A stretch of DNA of 64,000 nucleotides, taken from contig JAMXDE010000047.1 of NCBI GenBank assembly GCA_026770025.1, positions 62,001 through 126,000 on the forward strand, read 5' to 3'. The first letter of the stretch is position 1. Each line of letters begins with the position of its first letter. Shown here piece after piece: positions 53,443-64,000 of this stretch. Made by a program: the position numbers and the translations under genes. A model generated the notes under the pieces. The model ran no database searches. It was not told the DNA's origin and was given only the letters and a program-made list of their open reading frames with translations. The stretch is from Craspedostauros australis (taxonomy: Eukaryota; Bacillariophyta; Bacillariophyceae; Mastogloiales; Achnanthaceae).

Positions 53443-56400
53443 ATGACCGTCACCCAACGCCTCCAAGCCTCCAACCGGCCACCTCCCAAGAGGAGCCCAG
53501 GAGACAGGACCGAAGCCTTCGAGACCCTTCCCGCGGACCCGAAGGACCCAAGCCTCTCTGCCATCCTTGATGGCACGCCAGGCTACCCAACGGCCGGGCC
53601 ATCTTCGCTCTCCTTCGCAGAGATCGGAGTCGACTTCATCGAGGTTACCTTCCGACACCCCATCATCGTGGATGCATGGAACCGAAAGGAAAGAACCAAC
53701 GAAACCGAAGTCGTGCGCCACGTCCACAAGACTACCTGGGACGCGTTCACGGAACTCAAACAGGAGTTCCGGATCAGCATCGAAACCGCCATGATCTTTG
53801 ATCTCTTTCCAGCCAAGACCCTCGCAGAAGAGAAGACCATTTCCCAACTGCTGATCACCATCCATGAAGAAGCCACCGACATGAACCCGGCATTAATCAT
53901 GTTCAACCTCAAGCACCCGGACGACGTTGCAAGGAACTACAAGACAGGACTCCTCATCTACCACATCGGAGAATGGATCAGATCCATCGAAGTTGAAGAG
54001 GAATCAACTCTCGAATCCACCCTTGACGCGATGTTCACCGACACGGACACCACTGCCAAAGCCATGGCAGACTTCTGCCGTTCCGAACGATGCGGCAGAC
54101 GCCATCACATCCAAGCCTGGTTGAATGCCATCGGGGAACACAAGAAAGCACTCTCCAACGCATCCGCAACCAGCATCTCATCTGGGTCAGAAGCATCTAC
54201 CCATAGAGCCGGACGCGACAACGACAGCCATCCAGGAGGAACCCCATCTGGGCTCTCCCTCATGCTTGGTGGGAATACACCGCACTGTACCCCACCCAAC
54301 TTCCCAAACGAAACCCAACTCTCCAGCATCGCCAAGCAAGGATCACAAAACACGTCACCAGTGATCATCGACACCCGTGGCACCACTCCGCCCAACGAAG
54401 ATACCGAACCAGGCACCGACTACGACCAACACCCTGGTAACGACGATACCGTAGGCGCATCCGACAACCGCGGTCCCACAGGGCGCAACCGACTCTTCCC
54501 CAACGTAGACCCCGCGACGATCGGCGACTACAACCGCAACCCAACCGGCACCAAGGTAGTAACCTTCGCCCCCGAAACGACCGCCGGAGACCCAGGAGAT
54601 ACCAATGCACCCCGGATGAACTACCCAGAGAACGACGGGAACCGTCCACCCCACGATCGGAACCCGCATCCCTACCACGGTACTGCGGATACACCAGCCT
54701 CACACGGCGTGGGTAACTATCGAGGCAACAACGGGCACGAACCCGTGAACCGAAACCCTGCCGGCAACCCACCCGTGAACCATGGGACAAACCGCCCACA
54801 CTGTGACAACCATGGACCCCCAATTAACCATGGACACCACGGCGGCAACCCGTATGGGCATTCCCCTACCATGGGAAACCAATTCCCTCATGGCCCACCG
54901 CTTCCGATGTACCACGGAACCCACCCAGGAGGATTCCCGCCCATTGGAATCCCTATCCCCATGGGCCATTTTCCCCATGGAACCGGAGGTTTTCCAATGC
55001 CACAAGGAACCTTCACCCCCGTTGGACACCCTCACCCCGGGTATCCACCACGACCACCCGCGTATGGGTACCGCCCAACCGATCCCAATGGAGGTTTCGG
55101 AAGACATGACCCATGCAACATGGGCCCGAACACCCCACACGGGCAACACGATCCCGGGTATCCACCACGACCACCCACGTATGGGTACCGCCCAACCGAT
55201 CCCAATGGAGGTTTCGGAAGACATGACCCACGTAACATGGGCCCGAACACCCCACACGGGCAACACGATCCCGGGTATACACCCCATCGTGGACCCACCC
55301 GCGGCGAGCCACCAGTCGCCCAGGCCAAGCTAACGAAGCGTCGCCCCATCCCCGACTCAGTCAAATTCACGAGTGATGCGGCATCCTTCCAAGTGGTGAA
55401 ACACCAAATCCATGCCCACCTCCTGGGAAATGATATGGCGTACCTGATCAACGACCAGTTCCGGCACAGATACCATTCCCAAGGAATCCATGCGATCAAG
55501 GACCACATCGACCCGGTGACAGGTGTGCCAACAACCACCTCGCCAGAACAGGTCGCGAGCGACGTCAGGACCCTATTCGCGGGACTATACTCCGTCTTCG
55601 CCGGCGGCCCAGCACATGGACTCGCCACCAGAGGACTCCTCACCGAGGACGGTATCCTATTCTGGAATGAACTCCTCAATACCTACGATAACGACTGGAT
55701 CCGAGGTATGGAGGTCGACTCTCTGATGAAGAGGGTACACGACTTCAACCCCAGCAGACAGGACCTAGGATCCTACGTGAAGGAGATCCAGGATATATTC
55801 GCGAACGTGAATTTCTTGGCGACTAACCCGGATCAACAAGTCTCCGACGCGCAACAACGCCGCACGCTCCTTAACCACCTCATTGGTTGCGACGACATCA
55901 ATGTCCGCACCATGGTCCAGAGCATCGAGCGAAGCGCGGACATGCAGTCGATGGGTGCCACCTGCATGTACCTCATCTCCGAGTCCGCCAGGGACAATGC
56001 GGTAGCCAACAACCAGCGGGGATCAAGGTCCGGCAAACGCAGGATCTTCAAGGCAACCGCCGAAACCAACCAAGATCAAGATGAATCCAACACCGAGATG
56101 GTCATCAATGCCATCTCGAAGAAACTACAGGAGGATCCCACCTTCATCTCACAAGAAGTATTCGATGGACTACCCGAGAAGGTCCGTCGAGTGATCATGA
56201 AACTCCGCAGTTCCCTCCGCTGGGCCCGCCGCAATAACGACCGGAACGGATCCGGATTCACCCGCGTCGAGGGCAAGAAGGAGCAGGAAGAACCCCAACC
56301 ACCTGCCAGCGTGAAGCCCCAGAGAAAGGGGAGGAAACCAAACCACACAAGCAGTATGGAGGTGTCACCCACGCGAACCTGGCCAGGTACACCGCAGGAT

Positions 56401-56481
56401 CCACCGAGGGATCTGATTCCCAGGACGGGAATGGATCGGACCTATCCTCAATTGACGCTTCGGAGCTTGCCAAGTTCCTAG
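53443..56481 (+). CDS. F5 gag
   Basis: 1012 codons from MTVTQRLQASNRPPPKRSPG. Residues 1-230 are a globular N-terminal region (VDFIEVTFRHPIIVDAWNRK). About 240-620 is Pro/His/Gly/Asn-rich with a 39-residue tandem duplication. About 630-880 is a helical region like a copia gag core (HGLATRGLLTEDGILFWNEL and DLGSYVKEIQDIF). No CCHC knuckle is present, unlike F1-F3. The last 50 codons (after 56331) look like non-coding frame. The true product probably shifts to the -1 frame at the slippery site 56325-56331. Confidence 0.8.
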   Translation: MTVTQRLQASNRPPPKRSPGDRTEAFETLPADPKDPSLSAILDGTPGYPTAGPSSLSFAEIGVDFIEVTFRHPIIVDAWNRKERTNETEVVRHVHKTTWDAFTELKQEFRISIETAMIFDLFPAKTLAEEKTISQLLITIHEEATDMNPALIMFNLKHPDDVARNYKTGLLIYHIGEWIRSIEVEEESTLESTLDAMFTDTDTTAKAMADFCRSERCGRRHHIQAWLNAIGEHKKALSNASATSISSGSEASTHRAGRDNDSHPGGTPSGLSLMLGGNTPHCTPPNFPNETQLSSIAKQGSQNTSPVIIDTRGTTPPNEDTEPGTDYDQHPGNDDTVGASDNRGPTGRNRLFPNVDPATIGDYNRNPTGTKVVTFAPETTAGDPGDTNAPRMNYPENDGNRPPHDRNPHPYHGTADTPASHGVGNYRGNNGHEPVNRNPAGNPPVNHGTNRPHCDNHGPPINHGHHGGNPYGHSPTMGNQFPHGPPLPMYHGTHPGGFPPIGIPIPMGHFPHGTGGFPMPQGTFTPVGHPHPGYPPRPPAYGYRPTDPNGGFGRHDPCNMGPNTPHGQHDPGYPPRPPTYGYRPTDPNGGFGRHDPRNMGPNTPHGQHDPGYTPHRGPTRGEPPVAQAKLTKRRPIPDSVKFTSDAASFQVVKHQIHAHLLGNDMAYLINDQFRHRYHSQGIHAIKDHIDPVTGVPTTTSPEQVASDVRTLFAGLYSVFAGGPAHGLATRGLLTEDGILFWNELLNTYDNDWIRGMEVDSLMKRVHDFNPSRQDLGSYVKEIQDIFANVNFLATNPDQQVSDAQQRRTLLNHLIGCDDINVRTMVQSIERSADMQSMGATCMYLISESARDNAVANNQRGSRSGKRRIFKATAETNQDQDESNTEMVINAISKKLQEDPTFISQEVFDGLPEKVRRVIMKLRSSLRWARRNNDRNGSGFTRVEGKKEQEEPQPPASVKPQRKGRKPNHTSSMEVSPTRTWPGTPQDPPRDLIPRTGMDRTYPQLTLRSLPSS
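55039..55272 (+). repeat. 117-bp tandem duplication in F5 gag
   Basis: Two head-to-tail 117-bp copies encode 39 residues each, beginning GYPPRPPAYGYRPTDPNGGF and GYPPRPPTYGYRPTDPNGGF. A third partial copy starts at 55273. Because 117 is divisible by three the frame is kept. Confidence 0.92.
56325..56331 (+). promoter_or_regulatory. Putative -1 frameshift site between F5 gag and pol
   Basis: A-AAG-GGG in the gag frame fits the X-XXY-YYZ rule. Sliding back one base turns ...QRK-G into the pol frame ...GEETKPHKQYGGVTHANLAR, which is open from 56238 to 59507. The gag frame ends at 56481, so the frames overlap by 244 bases. A one-base deletion in this copy would look the same. Confidence 0.45.
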
Positions 56482-59400
56482 TCGATTATGGAGGACACGA
56501 GGGGAACGGCAACGACCGACTCGTGAAGATGATCACGATGAGTGACTCATCCGACGCCCCAAGCCCTATCGATCCACCAGAATCCAAACAACGCCAATCA
56601 GTACCCGAACAGCTGATCAACCTGGCGACCTTCTCTCCGCAAACATACGCAGTATGTGACAGAGGCGCACAATGCTGCGTTATCGGGAACAAGGACCGGG
56701 TCTGGAAGATTGACTACATTTACCCGCATCGGACGTACAACATCGTCGGTGCCGTGGCCAGCACGATGAGGAAGAACAACCTCGCGGTGGTAGACGCAAG
56801 TATCAAGGCCAGGACCAGAGAAGGCAACGAAGTGATCCTCCGGATCTACGAAGCCGCTCTGAACGTCGACAGTCGGGTGACGCTGCTATCCGACCACCAA
56901 ATTCGGGCCAGTGGAACCGTCCTCGATACGGTTTCGTCGGAACACCGGGCATCGTTTTCGACACCAGGCACAGGCCGACAATGCCTAATGCCTAGCGAAG
57001 ATACGACGATCAACTTGGAGATGCGTGATGCGCTGATGACGTTCGATGTCTTCCCCATCATGGAGGACGATGAGGATCTACCCACCTATGACATCACCCC
57101 AAAGCAAGGATGGAACCCTTCAGATCACCAAGGAGGACACGTATGCAACGTGCCCATGGGTTGCTACCTTACCAGGGACCCAATTGGAGGAGACAAGGTT
57201 GTCGACTGGGATGACCACCCTGATGCATCACGTGACGCTGGAGCAATGGATCCAAGCGCCCACAACGCACCGAAGGATCCCACGGAACCCAGGACACGCC
57301 AGGCCATAGACGGTATCCCGGATGATCCCATGAAAAGACGAGAACCCATGGACCCCAACGCCCATCATCCAGATGAGCACGCCCCTGGAGACCCCAACCG
57401 TGTACACGAAGAGTACCCCAAGGTGGACGCATTCCTTGACACTCTAAGTCTCGAGGAGCTCATCGGAATGTCACATGCAATTGACACGGTAACGTTCGCG
57501 AAATCGGCTACCGACACGGCCATCTCGATCCAAGGCACCCTTTTCGACATGGTGGACAATCTCTCAGCGGGAGACATCGAGCACCTATACAGGGAGCTGG
57601 GCATCGATCGCGAGGCCAACATGGTAGGAACGGACCAAAAGGGATACACCGAGCCAACCAACGTTCCATCGACAAAGGTATCAGACCCGGATGACGAGGC
57701 AGACAGCGTCATCTCATCCTTACACTCGGTAGGATCTGAACCGGCGTTCCAGAGAAATCGGGAAACATTTCGCATCCCCAACGAAATCGGCATGACCAAG
57801 GCAACACGTGCTGACGCCCACCGGGGAGACCCGCAAAGGGCACCTGAATACCACGGACACATCAAGGGCGAGAACCCCGTTGGGATCGATGACCTAGGAA
57901 AGGACAATCCTATGGACACCATGGACCGACACCCTGCAGAAGCCATGACCGAGTACAGCCACCAAGGGTTCCCCTTCCGAGCCAAATGGAAGTCCATCGA
58001 TCTTCACAAGATCCGACCGTACCTCGGGTACCTGCCCACGCACGTGATCAAACAGACCCTTGCCAGAACCACACAACTCATGCGGGCAGTGATCACTTAC
58101 CCTATGCGAAGGCACAAGAAGTCCAGATTCGAGTGGATGCGACGACAACGAATCCGGGAGATCGTGGCGACGGACACCATATTCTCCAACGTCAAGTCTT
58201 TTGGAGACGGATACTCCATGGCGCAAATCTTCTACGGGACATCCTCACACATGATCAACGCATATGGCCTGAAGAAGAAAGAAGGAGTTTTCGTCGCCTT
58301 CCAAGATTTCATCAGGACAGAGGGTGCACCATGGGCCTTCCACAGCGACAACGCGAAGGAACAGACCGGAGAGAAGGTCCTCAAGCTTCTTAGGGACCTC
58401 CACATCAAATCAAGGCTGACAGAACCGCACAACCAGCAACAGAACCCGGCCGAGCACAACGCCATCCTGTACATGAAGCGATGTGTCACGACGCTCATTG
58501 ACCGGACAGGGGCACCACCAAAAGCATGGTTCCACGCTTTCCGATACATGTGCTACGTGCACAACCATACATCAGACCCGTCCCTACGGTACGCAATCCC
58601 ATACACCGTACGACACGGAGAGACCGTCGACATCTCTGCGCTCTTGACTTTCCAATTCTACGAGAAGGTCTTGTACCATGACCCCAACGCTACCTTCCCG
58701 AATTCGAAGGAGAAGCCAGGATACTGGCTCGGCGTGGCAGAGTCCCATGGGGATTTCCTCACCTACCACGTGCTGGATGACGAATCTCGACGTGTACTGG
58801 TACGAAGCGTGGTCCGCCCCTTCAGGAAGGGTATAAACAACAACAGGCGTGTCACCTTCGGCCAGGACATGGACCCCGAGACAGATAACCCCAGCACACG
58901 GACCCCGCTGGAACTGTCTGGTACCCCACAAGGATGGAAGGCCAAGATCCCACCGAAAAGAGGGTATGCAGCGACGGCCAAGACGACGCACCCACGGGCA
59001 TGGGAGCGCAGGACCGACAAACTGACGCGACCCATCGGGATCCCGGATTCAGGGGAGGCACGGAACACAGGACCCGTCACCCGATCCCAAACGCTGACCA
59101 AACGGACAGCGAAGGCACCCACGACGGGTGACACCAAGAAGGACAAACCGCGAACGAACCGCGATACGCCAGACAGGGGAGACTCTGACCCAGGGTCTTC
59201 GTACCTTCCGTGTTCGTCGGGACCACCATCATACCAACGCATGGATGACGGCCCCGAAGAAAGGGGAGGGAATAAGAGGACCAAGCAAAACAAACGATCC
59301 GTTTTGTCAACAGGTACCAGGAAAGGGATCCCATGGAAGAACATCGTCCATGGAACGATCAGATCCATAATCCAGACCATCGCAGCGGACCCAGTCACGA

Positions 59401-59507
59401 CAGGCGTGAACACCGCGCTACCGCAAAGGGTACCCACAGTTAGGATTCGAGCGTGGTTGGCACGAATCGGTGGTGAATGCCTCGTGAATCTGCCGGCTTC
59501 GGGATAG
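56332..59507 (+). CDS. F5 protease-integrase polyprotein without reverse transcriptase
   Basis: The frame is open from 56238, and its first downstream ATG is at 56529. Coding character begins just after the slippery site (KPHKQYGGVTHANLARYTAG). Numbered from 56523, a protease-like CDRGAQCC is at about 46. Integrase has Asp about 551 (ATDTIFSN), Asp about 609 (HSDNAKEQ) and Glu about 644 (NPAEHNAI), a D,D-35-E spacing, without a clear HHCC finger. After a basic Thr/Arg-rich tail it stops at 59507 (LARIGGECLVNLPASG). No RT or RNase H is found before F6 starts at 59555. F5 is a non-autonomous or truncated copia-like element. Confidence 0.85.
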
Positions 59508-59554
59508 CCGTGTGATGCAGTTCAAGAGAGGGGTACTGATTGAAGAGTTGTTAC

Positions 59555-60121
59555 TGTAACGATGAGTAGATGAGTGCTTTGTAGCTAATCCTTGTCTGTG
59601 TTTATTATGAGTTAGCTTGTGGTGTTAATAGGGTGAAGAAACGATGTCACACAACTTGGCGAGACCCTGCACTGATGTACTTGGTTCAGTGCTACAGGGT
59701 ATACAGTCATTACAGCGCCTTGCTCTCCACATACGTAGATACACTGAAGTGTAGATCATGGCACATGGCAGTGACGACCATGAAGCAGTGGCTGTGGTTG
59801 GAGCTGGCTCTCGGATTCCATTGCTTGAGTTGAAGCAGGTTGGATACATGCGCTAAGACTACGGCAGTGGTGCAGTAGTCATCAGCATGGAGGGAATCGA
59901 GGTATGTTGTAGTAAAAGGATCTGAGGAGCATATAGTTCCCAAGGTGGGATGTGAGTCAGGTCGGTCATGTTTGAGTCATGATGGATTCGTGAATGGAGG
60001 AGAGAAAGGAGGAGAAAAGATTTGGTAGTCGACCAGGTCGGAAGATTTCGCGCCAAAACAAGAATTTCTCCCATCAGGTTGATACCGTGTTCGGTAATAG
60101 TCTGTCCCTCATTGAATCTCA
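59555..60121 (-). repeat. F6 3' LTR
   Basis: On the minus strand it begins TGAGATTCAATG and ends ATCGTTACA. The purine run GAGAGGGAGAG (complement of 60123-60133) precedes it. An E2F-like TTTTGGCGCGAAA lies at 60058-60046. Its second half resembles 590-1131. The left flank GTTAC may be half of a target-site duplication whose partner is outside the window. Confidence 0.65.
60046..60058 (-). promoter_or_regulatory. E2F-like site in the F6 LTR
   Basis: A perfect TTTTGGCGCGAAA on the minus strand, 63 bp from the LTR start. The identical 13-mer occurs twice in the related LTR at 569-594, where surrounding sequence has diverged. Confidence 0.4.
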
Positions 60122-60208
60122 ACTCTCCCTCTCAGTGTTGGGTCGTGATTGGAGTTGTGGTATCGATGAAAACTTCATCCTTCGTTGTTGTTTGTTGTTT
60201 GCTGGTTG

Positions 60209-63200
60209 TTACCAGCCCATGATTTTGAATCGTAGGTATTCGAAGACTGCGATGGACAATCCTTTGGTGAAGATGTCTGCAAGCTGCTCCGGCGTGGCGA
60301 TGTGCTGGATGCAAATGAAACCTGCCTTGACCCAGTACCAAAAGAAATGCCACTTGGTCAGAAAATGCTTGGTGCGTGCGGTCGGCTGGTGATTGGTGGC
60401 GAGGGAAATGCAAGCTTGGTTGTCCTCGAAGACAGTGCACTGGAGGTTGGTGTGCAGCGGCATGTCGGTGCCGGCGTTGTTAATCACTTGGCGAATGAGT
60501 TGTTGGATGGGAATCAATGTTCGCATTGCCAGGGAGAGAGCGGCGTACTCGGACTCCATCGTGGACAACGCGATCTCAGTTTGGAGTTTCGACTTCCAAA
60601 TGAGAGGGCATCCACCCAATGTGATGAGATATCCCGTGCGTGATTTCACCGACACTGGATCTTTGCTGTCCTCACGTTGGTAGAGGCCTGCGAAGTCAGC
60701 GTCCACGTAGCACTTGAGATCGAGTTGCCCTGTAGGGCGAACGATGGTGCCCATGGTTTCAGTGTGCTTGAGATAGCGCATGATGCGCTTGATCGCTTTG
60801 GCATGTGATCGGCGGGGATCGTGTCCGAAGCGAGCGACTTGGGAGACTGCGAAGGCGAGATCGGGACGAGTGTTCGTCGTAAGGTAGAGCAACATTCCGA
60901 CAACAGAGCGGTAGTTCCATTTCTCGTTCATGGCTGGTTCATCCTTGCACTGTCCGAGTGCGAGTTGGGTAGTAGGTACCGGACATGGATTGCAGTTCGA
61001 CATCTTCGTTGTCTCCAGGATCTTTTTGATCAATCCTGGCTGTCGGAGATGGACGACATCCGCTTTCGGATCGCGGCAGAGTTCGATCCCCAGGAACTCG
61101 GTGAAGCTGCCTTCCTGAGTGAGCTCGAACCCAAGTTCACGCATTGATGCAATGAAGTCGTCGGCATCCTTCTTGGTCTTGGAGGCGATTCCTGCATCGT
61201 CAACGTAGAGGACGATCATGATGTTGTGCTTGATGAACAGGCATTGCTCTTGGTCGCAGGCCGTGAAGCCGACTGTGATTAGAGCTCGGATGAGATGCTC
61301 ATACCACAGGCGCGGGGCGATCGTCAATCCGTAGAGACTTTTGCGAAGTCGGAGACAAGTGTTGGGTCCTTTGCTTGACTTGAAGCCGCGAGGAAGGTGG
61401 AGATGCACAGGCTTGTGGATGGAGGCCTGTACGAAGGCGTTGGTGAAGTCGATTGACGTGGTTGTCCAACCCATCACGATGGATGTGCTCAGGAAGATGC
61501 GAACCGATGACCAGGCCACGACTGGTGCGTAGGTGGATGCATCCTCATTCATGAGGTCTCCGCGGCAACACCAGCGACCCTTGTACTTCTTGATAGTACC
61601 GTCTGGCAAGCGCTTGCGACGGAAGACCCAGGTCCCTGGGAAGATTCGATCGTTGATGACGTCGGTCTTTTGAATCTCTTCCCATGTTCCCTTTTCGGTA
61701 AGTGCCTTGATTTCCTTTTCGGCTGCTTGCATCCACTCATCCTTGTTGTCGTCGCGAATTGCTTCGTCGAAGGAAAGGGTGTCAGGGTCATTGCTGGATG
61801 CCTTGTACGTGGATGAGCGTTCGGCGATATCCAAATCGCCACCTGTTGCGAAGTAGCTCATCATGTGTCCATCAACGTAAGTTGGGAAGTTTGTCGAGTC
61901 TCGTTGTGGTTCGATGATCGAGACAGCGTAGGCATGTTGTTCGATGTTAGCCCACGCGTGTTCTGGAATGCATGTTGCTGTGTCCAGGATGGACGATGGG
62001 TCAACTTCAAGTGTCGATCCGATTTTGTCGGAGACGCGCGTTGCTGGAGCCACCTTGAGAGGTGCCGTGTTGGTCTCGATCATTCCTTGGACAAACTTCT
62101 CGACTTCGAATGCACTTGGCTGTGGCCATGGCCCTGGACGAATTGTCGTGACTTGGCGACGGAGTAGTTCGAATGCGAGACGATAGCGATGATTCTCAGA
62201 GATGGCGTTCCACACGGAGCGAGCCCTTTTGAAGAATGTGTTTCCACTGATTCTGGATTCGGGAGGAAGAAAACCCTTCATCATCAAGTATTCCGGATCC
62301 TGATACGACCATGGCTCTGGTTTGGCCGATGACATGTAGTCAAAGGCATCGAAGCTGGGGTTCATGATGCCGGTTCGTATGAAAGCGCTCAGTCTGTTGA
62401 CGAATTGGCCGACGGCATAGTCAGTCGCTTGTCTCCTGAGGTCGTCACAACGAATCTCGCAGTGAAGGTCGACTTCGAAGTGTCTCTCCATGTCTGAGTA
62501 GAAGTCCTCGTAGACGTCTTGGAATGGCGTTGGTCCCTCTTCGACCATATCGTCTGGATCCGGCTGCCACCAATCGGCCATGTTGATGCTTGCTTCTTCT
62601 GCTTTAGCCGGCTTTGGAGCGAACGTTGGAAGGACGATGTTGGTTGGTTGTGGATTCAACGTATTGAATCGACCTCGAAGTCTGCGCAACAAGTAGTGAG
62701 CGTCCACCTTGAATTGGTGTAGGTTGATGGAGAGAGAGTCGCTGCCTTCGCGTTGGAGAGGTTCGATTGTATGTAGGCAATCGACGACAGCTTGTGAGAA
62801 TGTTATGATCGACGACGAGTCGGGGTGCAATTCCCTGGGTGTTGTGGCCTGTTCAATCTCTTCCAAGGTGGCTACTGCGGGGCAGAAGTAGTAATCGTCG
62901 GTGTCCTCGTCGTCCAACCAGGCTGCTTTGCCTCCCATGCGCGCATACGTGAATCGCTTTGGTTGTTTGCGATTTCTCGTGCTTCGAGGTCTTACTGGCG
63001 TTGGTTCAAGCTTAGGCATAATTGGTGTCGTGGAACCGGTTTCAGTTGGATCTGAAGGTGGTAATGGAGTTGCCGGTCCCGAGATTGGTGACTCTCGGAG
63101 AGGTGAGTCCAATTGCGGTTGAAGTGTTCGCTGGTCCGGTGACTCTATAGTAGGGTCAGGTACCGGGGACTCATCGGGAGCTCCCTCTGTCGAAGACATT

Positions 63201-64000
63201 TGCTTGTTGGCTCCCTCTGAAGCTGGCATCGGAGGGGCGAGAGTTTCACTCATGAGATCTGGGATCTGTTGTGTCGTTGGTTGCGACTCTTTCGCCAATA
63301 CCTGTGGCGCTCTTTCACGGATGGTTCGTTGGTTTCGCGCCTCAGTTATCGGTGGTGGAGTATTATCGTCGTTGCGTTGTAACCGGTTGTGGTCTCGCGT
63401 GTCTGATGCGAAGATGTTGTCCTGCTCCATTGATTCCACATCGTCGTCATCGAATGGATATTGAAAGGTGGTGTCACCAAACATGCGAGTCCATTCTTCC
63501 GATTGATAGCTTGGAAGTTGCTTCAAGTCGGTAGCAATTGTTGCGAACCAGTCGTCGAACACAACATGGAACTGAGGTGTGATCGAACCTGTCCGTGGTG
63601 ATAGGACCAGGGGTACGGTTGAAGCATGCTTCGTGGAGAGACCCATGTTCACGTATCTCTCTCCTCTTGGTTCCCATCGGGGTATCTTGCGCCCGTCGGC
63701 CAGTGCTTTGTTAAGGACATAGACTGGGCTGCCCCATACGTGCAGGTTATGAAGTTGCTTGAGGGGGAGACGAATGCGTGACAGAACATCGTAAGGTGTG
63801 AGGCCTGTGGCGGGGTTAGGCACGCGATTGTAGATATACGCGGCATGCACTACGGCCATTGGCCACAGTTGAGCGTCGAACATTGTTGGCCAATGAATGC
63901 TTTGATGCATCATCATGGTTCGGGCCATTGATACAATTGTTCGAATGCTTCGTTCGGCGATTCCATTGTGATGATGAGCGCCGACGCCTGCGAATCGATG
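60209..64000 (-). CDS. F6 pol: integrase end, reverse transcriptase, RNase H (cut by the edge)
   Basis: 1263 residues visible, entering at the right edge inside integrase. Visible residue 16 is the catalytic Glu (HHHNGIAERSIRTI). The integrase C-terminus (VWGSPVYVLNKALADGRKIP) and a long Ser/Pro/Thr-rich linker follow. RT has TTTSIDFTNAFVQASIHKP and VLYVDDAGIASK at about 931. RNase H has CYVDADFAGLY at about 1100 and STMESEYAALSLAMR, and the end is LADIFTKGL...FKIMGW. No stop or frameshift is seen, so this part may be functional. It is a different copia lineage from F1-F3, with YVDDAG and a canonical DADFAG. Confidence 0.93.
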   Translation of the reverse strand, partial: HRFAGVGAHHHNGIAERSIRTIVSMARTMMMHQSIHWPTMFDAQLWPMAVVHAAYIYNRVPNPATGLTPYDVLSRIRLPLKQLHNLHVWGSPVYVLNKALADGRKIPRWEPRGERYVNMGLSTKHASTVPLVLSPRTGSITPQFHVVFDDWFATIATDLKQLPSYQSEEWTRMFGDTTFQYPFDDDDVESMEQDNIFASDTRDHNRLQRNDDNTPPPITEARNQRTIRERAPQVLAKESQPTTQQIPDLMSETLAPPMPASEGANKQMSSTEGAPDESPVPDPTIESPDQRTLQPQLDSPLRESPISGPATPLPPSDPTETGSTTPIMPKLEPTPVRPRSTRNRKQPKRFTYARMGGKAAWLDDEDTDDYYFCPAVATLEEIEQATTPRELHPDSSSIITFSQAVVDCLHTIEPLQREGSDSLSINLHQFKVDAHYLLRRLRGRFNTLNPQPTNIVLPTFAPKPAKAEEASINMADWWQPDPDDMVEEGPTPFQDVYEDFYSDMERHFEVDLHCEIRCDDLRRQATDYAVGQFVNRLSAFIRTGIMNPSFDAFDYMSSAKPEPWSYQDPEYLMMKGFLPPESRISGNTFFKRARSVWNAISENHRYRLAFELLRRQVTTIRPGPWPQPSAFEVEKFVQGMIETNTAPLKVAPATRVSDKIGSTLEVDPSSILDTATCIPEHAWANIEQHAYAVSIIEPQRDSTNFPTYVDGHMMSYFATGGDLDIAERSSTYKASSNDPDTLSFDEAIRDDNKDEWMQAAEKEIKALTEKGTWEEIQKTDVINDRIFPGTWVFRRKRLPDGTIKKYKGRWCCRGDLMNEDASTYAPVVAWSSVRIFLSTSIVMGWTTTSIDFTNAFVQASIHKPVHLHLPRGFKSSKGPNTCLRLRKSLYGLTIAPRLWYEHLIRALITVGFTACDQEQCLFIKHNIMIVLYVDDAGIASKTKKDADDFIASMRELGFELTQEGSFTEFLGIELCRDPKADVVHLRQPGLIKKILETTKMSNCNPCPVPTTQLALGQCKDEPAMNEKWNYRSVVGMLLYLTTNTRPDLAFAVSQVARFGHDPRRSHAKAIKRIMRYLKHTETMGTIVRPTGQLDLKCYVDADFAGLYQREDSKDPVSVKSRTGYLITLGGCPLIWKSKLQTEIALSTMESEYAALSLAMRTLIPIQQLIRQVINNAGTDMPLHTNLQCTVFEDNQACISLATNHQPTARTKHFLTKWHFFWYWVKAGFICIQHIATPEQLADIFTKGLSIAVFEYLRFKIMGW

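Overview
The window is eukaryotic nuclear DNA that is mostly transposable elements. GT-AG introns, long copia-type gag-pol polyproteins of the kind abundant in diatom genomes, a P-loop protein with a signal peptide followed by phenylalanine, and balanced base composition suggest a diatom, probably pennate. This is inference from gene style; no search was run.

Layout. 1-3343: the cut 5' end of a retroelement-like ORF, an LTR carrying a doubled E2F-like motif (279-1131), a fragment of the F1 LTR, and a truncated, frameshifted gene remnant. 3344-9731: a candidate DNA transposon bounded by 25-bp inverted repeats. Just inside each end lies an array of 20-bp repeats with core TACTTTCATCGAA. Between them are a small protein with a duplicated domain, an unknown two-exon gene and a two-exon DDE (PIF/Harbinger-like) transposase with a 69-bp minisatellite at its N-terminus. 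10253-13762: the one large intact gene that does not look like a mobile element, a P-loop NTPase. 14402-15064: tRNA-derived SINE-like repeats. 15157-15615: a broken type II membrane protein gene.

From 15616 to the right edge the DNA is nested Ty1/copia LTR retrotransposons, named F1 to F6 here. F1(-) is at 16007-23754 with one premature stop. F3(-) at 23755-31616 is intact with about 99% identical LTRs. F2(-) at 31617-37738 is split by a solo F1 LTR. F4 is an RNase H fragment at 38191-39333. F2(+) at 39495-44516 is frameshifted and truncated. F1(+) at 44517-52363 has one intact 2055-codon polyprotein. F5 at 52870-59507 has gag and protease-integrase in overlapping frames and no reverse transcriptase. 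F6(-) runs from 59555 past the right edge. F1 and F2 occur on both sides in inverted order, and most elements lack matching target-site duplications, which points to recombination among elements.

The points most worth attention are the DNA transposon with paired repeat arrays, a perfect palindrome directly after the 5' LTR of three copia families that stays palindromic although its centre differs, a likely -1 frameshift signal in F5, CRE palindromes in the F3 and F1 LTRs, and E2F-like motifs in the F6-type LTRs.
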